In this document: in pieces, positions 1 through 10,503 of the stretch | Numbering within the stretch: position 1 is the stretch's first letter | How the letters are laid out: each line of letters starts with the position of its first letter | From: Siphonodentalium dalli | Lineage: Eukaryota; Mollusca; Scaphopoda; Gadilida; Siphonodentaliidae | Assembly: GCA_032622095.1 (NCBI GenBank) | Contig: CP136064.1 | Coordinates: 170,200,310-170,264,309, forward strand | Direction: 5' to 3' | DNA length: 64,000 nt | The notes under the pieces: generated by a model | The model's input: the letters and a program-made list of their open reading frames with translations, nothing else | Told to the model about the DNA's origin: nothing | Database searches by the model: none | Made by a program: the position numbers and the translations under genes

Positions 1-2316
1 ATTCATGATTTTAACACTGTGTTCTCGATTTAAACCTTAAGCATAAAGCGGGAGCTTGATCAGCATGGCTAGCATATATATATTAACTAGTGGCTATTTG
101 TGGAAAAATTATTAAATATAGCCCTGCGTACTTGCTATTGTCGACTTGACACATTGCGATTGGAATAATATGTATGCTAAACATAATAATTCCAGGCCAA
201 CTTAGTTGAACTGTCACGACCTTCTAGTTATACATGTACATGACTAATGTAGTAATGAGGCAATCATATAAATGTTTAATCTAGTAGCAATTTCTCAGAC
301 CATGCCATGAACATCTATGTATCTATGCCTGTCAAGAATAATGCCATTCCTCCCGGGCAAGTATTATAATGTTCATATACTATCAGATGCCTATTAACCA
401 ATAGTGTCAGCATGTGTCGCATGATTAGTAATTTTAGATAAAATTCTCAACGATCATTAAGTTTTTTGGCAAAGAGACATATATAGAATTAAATTTCCAT
501 CAATATTGTTAATTTCAGTCTAGGTCTCCGCTATCACTATTGTTGACCATCACAATGATTAGACATCTGAGAGTACGATAAAAGCTCACAAAAGTCACGA
601 ACAAGCATGCAATCTCGAGCTGGGACCACCCTTAATACTTGTTTCTTATCATCTACTTCACAGAAGGGGTCACCCCTAAGTAGTAACCATATAGGAAATG
701 CACCAAACATATCACTATTGCACAATGACATCAGTTTGTTTGATCTAAAATATTTATCCACTCCAGCCCCAAAACAATAGTCATTTTGGCAAATTATCTC
801 ATTCATTTTTGAAGTGCCTATCATCTACTGAAGTTGGACTCTACCGCAGGCCATAAATTATGTCTCATTGAGTCATTGTGCCCCATCCACGTAACCCGTT
901 TTCATAAAAATGTAGTCATATGTAAATTTATCCAATAAAGATATTTTTCCCTTAAAGGTCCTCAATCCGAATCAATAGTCCCCATATCATCAGATTCCAA
1001 CAACAAGAAGATTTTTTTAAATGCCGCTTCAGTTGACAGAATCGATTAATTGCTAAAAAAAACTGCAGTCAATTATAGCATAAAATTGACAAAAACTTGT
1101 AATTTATCAACGTTTTGCTCAACGAATATTGCTGATTTGTCAAACATTCACCTGATGATTGCATTTTGAAGAAATATAGTAAAATGTGCTATATGGCTAA
1201 TATCGATTGACTGGCGCCATGGATATTGGTCTGGAAATTAGAGAAATGTTAGAGGCAATATCTCACTCTGACCCATGTCTAACTGTGGCCCACATTCCTC
1301 TATATCTGGTGCTGCAACATATTCTCGTGCAAATAGGTTTATTTGTACCTGAATATTCACATATGTTCATTTTTTTTTTTTATTCATTTAAATTTGTTTA
1401 AATCAAAATTTAGAAAAACTAACGCCATTATACACTCTGCCATGGCACCCTGAGTCACCACACCAAATTTCGTTGAAATCTGGGCACCAAAATTAACAAA
1501 GACATGTTGGTCTCAACTTTACTCCAGTCTTATATATGTATATATAAACAGTCCCATGAAACTATTGAAACATGTATACATTTATTGATGGACGTGTCAT
1601 GGGCTCTTCATACAGGATCGCGTTCATTATTTCGAAGGTTCCATATTCGCTATTCCAAAGGTTCTTATTCAGACATCGAAGGTTCGCTATTCTGAAGGTT
1701 TGCTATTCTGGGCGTATTTAACCAGAAAAGATGGACAACTCTAATACCAAGTAGTTATTATTACCACGATTTTACAGTTATCCATCTTTATCTGGAAGAC
1801 CGCCCATTTGACCTCGTCCTTCTGGCACGATCAGGCCCAGAAACAATAAAAATAGCAAACTGCAAAGATCGATATCTAATTACTCTGAGCTTTGATGGGT
1901 GGGTTCCTCGACACTAATCAAATATTTTTTCCCCCACCGAAACCAAGGAAGGAGTAATTTAGCAGCGTCTTATCGGATTGAGTACCTTTAAGTTATTTCC
2001 TTCATAAAAAGAGTCTTATGATAAAGAAACCTCTCAAAACTTTAGAATATAGAATGAAACTTCAAAATAAAAGTTATAAAAACCTTCTGAATATCGAGGA
2101 ATATAGAGAACCTTGGGAATGGCGAAACTTCGGTATAAGGAACCTTGGGATTAGCGAACCTTTGGACACAGAGTGACATGTCGCCGTCATACGTACTGGC
2201 GTGATCGTATATATCCCAAGTTGGCCAGAAATACAGGCACTCCTATGAAACATATATTTTCATTTTATAGATGGACGTACGTGTTTTTGGGTTGTCCATA
2301 CGTACTGACGTAATCA
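1..2316. repeat. Large repeat, copy 1 (partner at 4837-10171)
   Basis: This stretch matches 4837-4954 plus 7375-10171 nearly base for base in long blocks, starting at the first base of the window and ending near the shared text 'gtactgacgtaatcatatt'. Copy 1 is shorter: it lacks blocks found in copy 2 at about 7589-7779, 8335-8405 and 8670-8985. A 95-codon minus-strand reading frame (537-824) is partly kept in copy 2 (7995-8186) but with several amino-acid changes and a broken upstream part. I do not recognise it and treat it as non-genic. The left boundary may lie outside the window. Confidence 0.85.
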
Positions 2317-2424
2317 TATTATCATTATTATATTTGTTAATTCCGTTTCATAAATAAAATTTGATTTTAAACTAATATACCGTACTTATAATTTCTTATA
2401 TATAACTGAATAAATCAATTACTC

Positions 2425-2526
2425 AAGGTCCCAATCGTCCTGACTCAAGGTCCCAATCGTCCGAGGTCCCAATCGTCCAAGGTCCCAATCGTCCGAGGTC
2501 CCAATCGTCCAAGGTCCCAATCGTCT
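2425..2526. repeat. Minisatellite, 16-bp unit
   Basis: About six copies of a unit reading 'aaggtcccaatcgtcc', some separated by a few extra bases (a 'tgactc' spacer between the first two). The unit resembles that of the array at 2668-2808, suggesting a shared origin. Confidence 0.85.
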
Positions 2527-2667
2527 GACAATCGATGTAACGTGTCCGTGACAGCCTGGACATTCAGTGGTCCTGTCAGCAGTGTGCCAGACAACATTTA
2601 ATTTGTTTTTAACTTTCTCATGACTTAATAAAAATTTATTTTAATGAAATGATTAATAATATATCTG

Positions 2668-2808
2668 AAGGTCCCAGTTAGCCAAGGTCCCAGTTAGCCA
2701 CGGTCCCAGTTAGCCAGAAGGTCCCAGTTAGCCAAGGTCCCAGTAAGCCTGACTTGAGGTCCCAGTTAGCCAAGGTCCCAGTGGGCCATGCAAGGTCCCA
2801 GTTAGCTG
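2668..2808. repeat. Minisatellite, related 16-bp unit
   Basis: About eight copies of 'aaggtcccagttagcc' with small spacers. The first half of the unit is the same as in the array at 2425-2526; the second half differs. Confidence 0.85.
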
Positions 2809-3029
2809 GATACCCTTCAAAGTGGGTTGTAGGAAAGGGGTTCCGCCCCTTTCAAATCCTCCCAGGCCCAGCCTAAACCCCGATAAATAATCACAACCCA
2901 AAAGGGTTGTTTTACGGTATTGCGTAAGCGACGCAAGTATAGTTGTGACGTCAGTAATTTCTATACCCCATCAACATGAAAAAATGGTTTTTACATCCGG
3001 GCGATTCAGACCTATGGGGCCCTGTGGTG
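2809..3029. other. Non-coding; short palindromes and a CRE site
   Basis: No gene seen. There are small inverted segments ('ggggttccgcccctt'; 'acaacccaaaagggttgt') and a perfect CRE palindrome TGACGTCA at 2946-2953. Confidence 0.5.
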
Positions 3030-3374
3030 GCCGGCGACGTCTCTATACGGACCCTCACACCGGATATAGTAATTCGTGACGTCATATTGACAGTCCGCCG
3101 ATTCGTAACATTTAGCTGATATGAATGATTAAAAGGTTACTAAAATGCGTGCATTTGTAAGCAATAGAATTATTCACCCTGAACTTATGTCAATAGACGG
3201 CATCTAGACAGTCTAGAATGCTAAATGTCAAATCCCAAAGTCGCAGCAAAGGTCAAGGTCAAGTTGGCGGACGATTCATTCAATATCCAACTTTCTGCAT
3301 TTTGCGTAGCCTGTTGATTCACGATTCATTCACTTCCGGTTGGAGGGTCCGTATAGAGTAGTCCCGTCGCTGGC
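3030..3374. mobile_element. Small inverted-repeat element (MITE-like)
   Basis: The left end (GCCGGCGAC, then CTCTATACGGACCCTC) is the reverse complement, with small indels, of the right end (GAGGGTCCGTATAGAG, then GTCGCTGGC). The interior has no coding capacity and contains a TGACGTCA at 3077-3084. Target duplications are not obvious, so the superfamily is not assigned. Confidence 0.6.
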
Positions 3375-4836
3375 TCAGTCCACCTCGCTTACTACTCCGT
3401 AATGCTGGGAACGTTACGCCTTAGCGTAGTGAAGGCATAGAGCTAGCGTCTGGTCTACGTATAGAGCTGATCCGGTGGTGGCCGCCATGTTGGAATAGAA
3501 TTGACAAATTAATAAAACGAATTTATTTGTCTTCTTCGATCAGCCTCCCCATAGCAACACTATTAAATTTGAAACACAAAATCAACCTTATTCAAAATTA
3601 AATGCTTAATGTGGATTTAGCTGACACGGGCGCATAGCATTCGGCAAACCTCGCCAGATTCCGTACCGTTAAAGTTTGAAAATTACGTCCCCTGGCATGC
3701 CATAGCAACGTTGGAAATGATGACGTAATTTCTTTACAAAATGGTGGCGCTCTCTTATTTGCGAAATTTGAAATTGAATTGCTTGTTATTGTTATCGCTC
3801 GTATTTTAAATGTACAACGGTATCACAGCACGTAAGCGTTAAGAACAAACGAGAAAGCACAAGCGAAGATAGCACAACGAGCCCATTACTGGAATGACTT
3901 TAGAGTCAAAGCAGTCAAAAGAAGAAGAATAACAACAACACTAGAACTTGTTTTGAACTTGGAAGTTTAAAAGTGAAAATCAGTCAGTCGGAAAGAAACT
4001 CAATGACGAATCTGTGACTGAAAAAAATATGAAAATGAAGGTCACTGGAGTGAAATGTGGACTGGTCTGTGCAGAATGATCACCACGGCGATTTGACTTG
4101 TTCTGTTATTGTTCAATTTTAAGTCTGTTTTCACCTGGACTGGTTAGACTTAGAGTTGCAACTGCAAGCGGCAAATTGTTCAGTCTACTAACTAACTACT
4201 TCTCTAAATAGTAAATTTAATTGTTAATATCTAACACTGTCAGGTCAAGCCTCAACTTGGGTCAAGAAAATCAGAAAATGGACATTTTAGAGCTGACTGA
4301 TTTACTCATTTACTCAGTATAGACAGTATAGTTCAGCCATGAACCGTTGAACGTAGCACGTAGCTGGAACTTGTGGAAGCAGTATTCGATGAAAGCGGTC
4401 ATGTGGCCTTCTAATCTAATAATATTAGTATTGTATTAGTCAATTTAGTGATTACAGATTAGTAAATTTAGTTATCAACGACTTCAGGCTCAGCCTCACC
4501 CACTCACTGTGAATGTGACTCAGGTCAAAATTCAATTCTAGCCATCTACAGAGCAGTCAACACACAGATGTAACAAACATGTAAAGCCCAGTGAATTGGT
4601 GAATAACAAAGTGAGTCGTTTATCTTCTTGTTGAATGAAGGAAAAGAAGAACATCTCCCAATCCCACTTGGTCTCGGCACACTGCAGAGTTCATGCAGTG
4701 ACTGGTGAGAGGATATGCTTCTGGGCCAACTTTCCATATGTGTGTATGAATTCTGTTTCATGTGATGGACACATCAAGTTAAATATAATAATTATAATGC
4801 ACGGTGATTAGTTTTAGCATTCTCACATATTAAATA
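3375..4836. other. Intergenic, no gene recognised
   Basis: No convincing open frame. 'gtggccgccatgttgg' (about 3479-3494) contains a CCAT core like YY1 sites, and TGACGTAA is at 3721-3728 next to 'ccatagcaac', which resembles half of an RFX X-box. A promoter of a non-coding or off-window transcript is possible but unproven. Confidence 0.4.
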
Positions 4837-7800
4837 ATTCATGATTTTAACACTGTGTTCTCGATTTAAACCTTAAGCATTAAGCGGGAGCTTGACCAGC
4901 ATGGCTAGCATATATATTAACTAGTGGCTATTTGTGGAAAAATTATTAAATATATTTGGACAGAAAGCAAATGTACTGGATCTAGTCCTAACCAACGAAG
5001 CAAATATGGTTCAAAATCTGGAGATTGGGAACCCCCTAGGGAAGAGTGATCACTGCTCCATTAGTTTCTACTATAAATGCTATAGCGTAAAAAAAAACAA
5101 GGAATGAAGAAGAAACAATATGCTGCAGGAAACTATGACAAAATGAGGGAAGAAGTTGGGAAGATAGATTGGAAAGGAGTATTTGAGGACTGTAATAACG
5201 ACATCAACATCCAGTGGAAGAGATTATGCCTAGTACTCGAAGAAGTTACAGACAAACACATACCAGAAAGAAATACATCCAGCAAAAAAAAATAGAATGC
5301 CGCTAGATGCAAAAACAAGAGAGGTGGTGAGGAAGAAGCATAGAGCTTGGACTCGCTATATGGAAAACAAGACACAACAAAACTATAACATATATACAAA
5401 ATATAGGAACCAAGTGAGAAATTTGACAAGGAAGAAGCAGAAAAATCACGAACGAGATATTGCTGACCAAGCTAAAGATAACCCCAAAAAATTCTGGGAC
5501 TATGTATCGAGACGTACGAAGACGACGACAGGGATAGCAAACCTAGAGAAAGCAGATGGAAGTGTAACAACAAGCGATAATGAGAAAGCAGAAGTGTTAG
5601 CAGATTACTTCTCCGAAGTATTCACACGGGAACCAGAAGGAAACATCCCAGATATAGATATGAAGACAATAAAGCATGAGATGGAAGACCTTGAAGTGAC
5701 TGCAGAGGGAGTAGAGATTAGGCTATCAAAACTCAAACCATGCAAGTCCCAGGGTCCTGACAATATACACCCTAAAATCCTAAAAGAGCTTGCGAAGGAA
5801 CTAAGCATACCAATATCACAAATCTTCAATAACAGCCTACGACTAAGAATATTACCAAATGAATGGAAAACAGCAAACATATCTGCTATATACAAAAAGG
5901 GGGGATCTAAACCAAACAACTATCGCCCAGTCAGCCTAACCAGTATAGTAGGCAAAGCTCTGGAGGCAAGAATAAGGGATAAAATAATGGACCATATGAG
6001 AAATAACCAACTATTTAGTAAGAAGCAATTTGGGTTCATCAAGGGACGATCTACAACATTACAGCTACTGCACTCATTGGAAAAGTGGACCAAGACCATA
6101 AATGAAGGATATGCAACACATGTAATTTATATGGACTTCCAGAAAGCATTTGATACTGTTCCACATCAAAGACTACTGCATAAAGCAAGAAGCTACGGAA
6201 TAAATGGGAATATATTGGAATGGATAGAGAATGTTTTACAGGGAAGACAACAAAGAGTGATGATAAATGGCGAAGCATCAACAACACGAGAAGTAATAAG
6301 TGGAATACCCCAAGGAAGGTGCTCGGACCCATATTATTTGTCATATACATAAATGACCTCCCATCCAACGTCAAATCTGATGTCATGATGTTTGCAGACG
6401 ACACTAAAATTTACAGGGAAATACAGGGTATATCAGATGTGGATGCATTACAGAATGACTTAGATGAACTCCAGACTTGGTCAGACAAGTGGCTTTTGAA
6501 ATTTCATCCAGATAAATGTGTGACAATGAACATCGGCACGAAAACAGAAGAACCAATCTATCACATGAAGAACAAAGATGGACAATATGTACAACTAAAG
6601 GAGGTAAATGAAGAGAAAGATATAGGAGTCACAACTGATACCAAACTGAAATTTGACCAACACATGAATGACAAAATACAGAAAGCAAATGCAGTCACTG
6701 GAGCTATACGCAGAGCATTTACGCACATGGACACCAAAACAATGCTGAAACTATACAAAAGTCTGGTGAGACCACATCTAGAATATGCCCAACCGGCTTG
6801 GAGACCACACTTAAAGAAAGACATTGAAATGCTCGAGAAAGTCCAAAAAAGATTCACAAAACTAATACCAGAATTAAAAGAACTACCATATGAAGAAAGA
6901 CTAAAGAAGCTAAATATACCAACACTTAACTACAGAAGAATAAGAGGAGATATGATAGAATGCTTCAAGATATTTAACACCTATGATCCGGAAGTGAATG
7001 ACATATTAAGAAGAAGCACCGAACTCAGAACCAGAGGACATAATTACAAATTATTTCTGGAAGGAGCCAACAGGGATGTGAGGAAATACTCATTCAGCCT
7101 AAGAGTGGTGGAGCCATGGAATCATCTAACAGAAAAAGTCGTCTATGCAGAAGACATGAATTCATTCAAAAACAATCTCGATTACCATTGGCAGGACCAA
7201 GAAATTAAATTAAATTTCAAGGCTGAGTTGAGGCTGACAGACCCTATACGATCAGTCAAACAAAAAACAAAAATTCAGGAGAGTTCGGAGAAATAGAAGA
7301 TGAAGAATCAGAGGTGGATATAGTGGCATCTATAGAAGCCAGCGTCCACTAACAACATAAGGTTACATAAGGTTATAGCCCTGCGTACTTGCTATTGTCG
7401 ACTTGACACCTTGGGATTGGAATAATATGTATGCTAAATATAATAATTCCAGGCCAACTTAGTTGAACTGTCACGACCTTCTTGTTATACATGTACATGA
7501 CTAATGAGGCAATCATATACATGTTTAATCTAGTAGCATTTTCTCAGACCATGCCATGAATATCTATGTATCTATGCCCATCAAGAATGATATATTCCAC
7601 CAGTACAAAGTTTTTGCTGTTGCGATAGGGACTCGGAAGTAACTAGTACAATTAATAAATTATGAAGTACCTTTCATTAATAGTGTGTGTCATAGAATGT
7701 GAAGATCCAACTTTGAAATGGCAAGATTTAAATGACTTTGTGGTGGATCTTCCTTTTGCGTCCCTCATACTAATGTCATTCCTCCTGGGCAATTATTAAA

Positions 7801-10171
7801 ATGTTTATATACTATCAGATGCCTAACAACAGTGTCAGCATGTGCCGCATGATTAGTAATTTCAGATAAAATTCTCAACGATCATTAAGTTTTTTTCGCA
7901 TAGAGACATATATAGAATTAAATTGAAATAGAATTAAATAGAATTAAATTTCCATCAATATTGTTAATTTCAGTCTAGGTATCCGCTATCACTATTATTG
8001 ACCATCACAATGCTTAGACATCTGAGAGTACGATATAAGCTCACAAAAGTCATGAACAAGCATGCAATCTCGAGCTGGGACCACCCTTAATACTTGTTTC
8101 TCATCATCTACTTCACAGAAGGGGTCACCCCTAAGTAGTAATCGTATAGGAAACACACCGAACATACCACTATTGCACAATGACATCAGTTTGTTTTATC
8201 TAAATTATTTAGCCCCAAAACAATAGTCATTTGGCAAATTATCTCATTCCTTTTCGAAGTGCCTGTCGTCTACTGAAGTTGGATCCTACCAGGGCCATAA
8301 ATTATGTCTCATTGAGTCATTGTGTCCCATCCATGTAAATCGCTGAAAGTCAAGCATACATAAACCTCTATAAATAAATCAGATGTGGCTTTGTGAAATA
8401 TGCAATAAATCCCCGTTTTCATAAAAATGTATTCAGTATTATATGTAAATTTATCCAATAAGATATTTTTCCGTTGAAGGTCCTCAATCCGAATCAATAG
8501 TCCCCATATCATCAGATTCTAACAACAAGAAGATTTTTTGAAATGCCGCTTCAGTTGACAGAATTAATTGCTCGAAAATAATGCTAACTGCAGTCAATTA
8601 TGTCATAAAATTGACAAAAACCTGTAATTTATCAACTTTTTGTTCAACGAATATTGCTGGTTTGTCAAACATCTGACACACACAAAAAAAAAACCAGTTG
8701 ATTTTAGAGTTATCCATCTCCATCTGCAATTTGGTCAGAGAAAGTATTCTCGTCTGCTGTTTGCTGGGCCACGTAAAATTAAAATGATAGATTTAAAAAA
8801 TCAGTATCTGATCACTCTGAGCTTTGATGTTGTGGGTTCCTCGACTTGAATCAAATATTTTTCACCTCCGAAGTCAAGGAAATAGTAATCTGCGAGGGTT
8901 AATTCGGATTGAGTACCTTTAAAATTGCAAAAATTCAATTAAATAATTTTGCCTTGAAAATTGGTTGCTTGGCCAGATTCAACCTTCACCTGATGATTGC
9001 ATTTTGAAGAAATATAGTAACATGTGCTATATGGCTAATATCTCTTGACTGGCGCCATGGATATTGGTCTGGAAATTAGAGAAATGTTAGAGGCAATATC
9101 TCACTCTGACCCATGTCTAACTGTGGCCCACATTCCCACATTCCTCTATATCTGGTGCTGCAACATAGTCTCGTGCAAATAGGTTTATTTGTACCTAAAT
9201 ATTCACATATGTTCATATTTTTTTTATTTATTTAAATTTGTTTAAATAAAAATTTAGAAAAACTAACGCCATTATACACTCTGCCAGGGCACCCTGAGTC
9301 ACCACACCAAATTTCGTTGAAATCTGAGCACCAATATTAACAAAGACATGTTGGTCTCAACTTTACTCCAGTCTTATATATGTATATATATAAACAGTCC
9401 CATGAACATGTATACATTTATTGATGGACGTGTCATGGGCTCTTCATACAGGATCAGGTTCATTATTCCGAAGGTTCCATATTCCGAAGGGTCCCTATTC
9501 CAAAGGTTCTTATTGAGAAGGTTCGCTATTCTGAAGGTATGCTATTCTGGGCGTATTTAACCAGAAAAGATTGACAACTCTAATACCAAGTAGTTATTAT
9601 TACCACGATTTTACAGTTATCCATCTTTATCTGGAAGACCGCCCGTTTGACCTCGTCCTGACACGATTAGGCCCAGAAACAACAAAAATAGCAAACTGCA
9701 AAGATCGATATCTAATTACTCTGAGCTTTGATGGGTGGGTTCGACACTAATCAAATATTTTTTTTCCCACCGAAGCCAACGAAAGAGTAATTTAGCAGCG
9801 TCTTATCGGATTGAGTACCTTTAAGTTATTTCCTTCATAAAAAGAGTCTTATGACAAAGAACCCTCTCAATACTTTAGAATATAGATAATAGAATGAAAC
9901 TTCAAAATAACAAGTTATAAAAACCTTCTGAATATTGAGGAATATAGAGAACCTTGGGAATAGCGAAACTTCGGTATAATGAACCTTGGGAATAGCGAAC
10001 CTTTGGACATAGAGTGACATGTCGCCGTCCTACGGTCCATACGCACTGGCGTGATTCGTATATCCCAAGTTGGCCAGAAATACAGGCACTCCTATGAAAC
10101 ATACATTTATCATTTTATAGATGGACGTACGTGTTTTGGGTTGTCCATACGTACTGACGTAATCATATTAA
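4837..10171. repeat. Large repeat, copy 2, interrupted by a LINE
   Basis: The first 118 bases match window bases 1-120. The match breaks after 'attaaatata', where a LINE is inserted, and resumes at 7375 with 'tagccctgcgtac', exactly the continuation seen in copy 1 at 120. It ends near 10171, about 180 bp before the RSF1 start codon. It holds extra blocks compared with copy 1; the block at 8670-8985 repeats motifs seen again in both copies (1770-1990; 9610-9830) and at 43665-43790 and, inverted, at 51760-51960, so it is itself a dispersed repeat. Confidence 0.85.
4955..7374 (+). mobile_element. 5'-truncated, frameshifted CR1/Rex-like non-LTR retrotransposon
   Basis: The element begins inside the end of an apurinic-type endonuclease domain (VLDLVLTN ... 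LGKSDH, about 4958-5098). A linker and a reverse transcriptase follow: 'RPVSLTS', the catalytic Asp in YMDFQKAFDTVPH (about 6130-6168), the SGIPQG turn (about 6300), VLGPILFVIYINDLP, and the catalytic FADDTKI box (about 6391-6411). A typical C-terminal region of this group (YKSLVRPHLEYA) follows, ending with a stop at 7296. The reading frame shifts three times: near 5095 and 5290, both in A runs, and near 6319. It cannot be active. The 3' end carries two copies of a 10-base unit (CATAAGGTTA), as CR1-type elements end in short tandem units. The insertion splits repeat copy 2 cleanly; only TATA is shared at the edges. CR1/Rex-Babar type is most likely; Jockey is an alternative. Confidence 0.88.
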
Positions 10172-10349
10172 ATAAAATGTTATAACTCACATTATGTTTT
10201 ATTTTATTTTTATTTTCACCTCATGTTGTCAGGACATAGGCCTACTTATGCAATTAACTCGTCTGGTCCAATAAAGTATCTGTTGTTGGCCTTTTTTTTT
10301 TGTTCGCTTCCAGCGTCCAGACGCCATGTGACCTTATTAGCATTTCAAA
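10172..10349 (+). promoter_or_regulatory. RSF1: RSF1 5' flank / 5' UTR
   Basis: About 178 bp separate the end of the large repeat from the RSF1 start codon. The region has an AT-rich part ('attttatttttattttc'), a 'ccaataaag' CCAAT-like box and an E-box-like CATGTG (about 10325-10330). No clear TATA box or initiator can be assigned, and the transcription start is unknown, so promoter and 5' UTR cannot be separated. The core promoter may extend into the repeat. Confidence 0.5.
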
Positions 10350-10503
10350 ATGGCCGACTCGAAAGAAACAAGCGAAAGCAGTTGCATTCACAACCCCAAT
10401 TTTGCCGTTGTTTGCTGCTTTTTAGATAAATACAGGGACATTTTAGGATTGCCTGATATATCATTTGCCGAACTACAGAATTACATCGACGATACCAAAA
10501 GTG
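10350..10503 (+). CDS. RSF1: RSF1 exon 1 (start codon, DDT-like N-terminus)
   Basis: It codes for residues 1-51 plus one base. The ATG sits in 'tttcaaaATGG', with A at -3 and G at +4, a strong start context. The core [20 protein letters not shown] closely matches human RSF1 (CPNFAVVCSFLERYGPLLDL) at the start of its DDT domain, which decides the start and frame. Donor AGTG|gtaaga, phase 1. The open frame continues past the donor but is then unlike RSF1. The start itself reads AAAATGGCCGAC, close to a YY1 site. Confidence 0.93.

Noticed and set aside
537-824. 95-codon minus-strand frame, partly conserved in repeat copy 2
   Set aside because: The second copy is truncated and shows frequent amino-acid changes, as expected of non-coding repeat copies.
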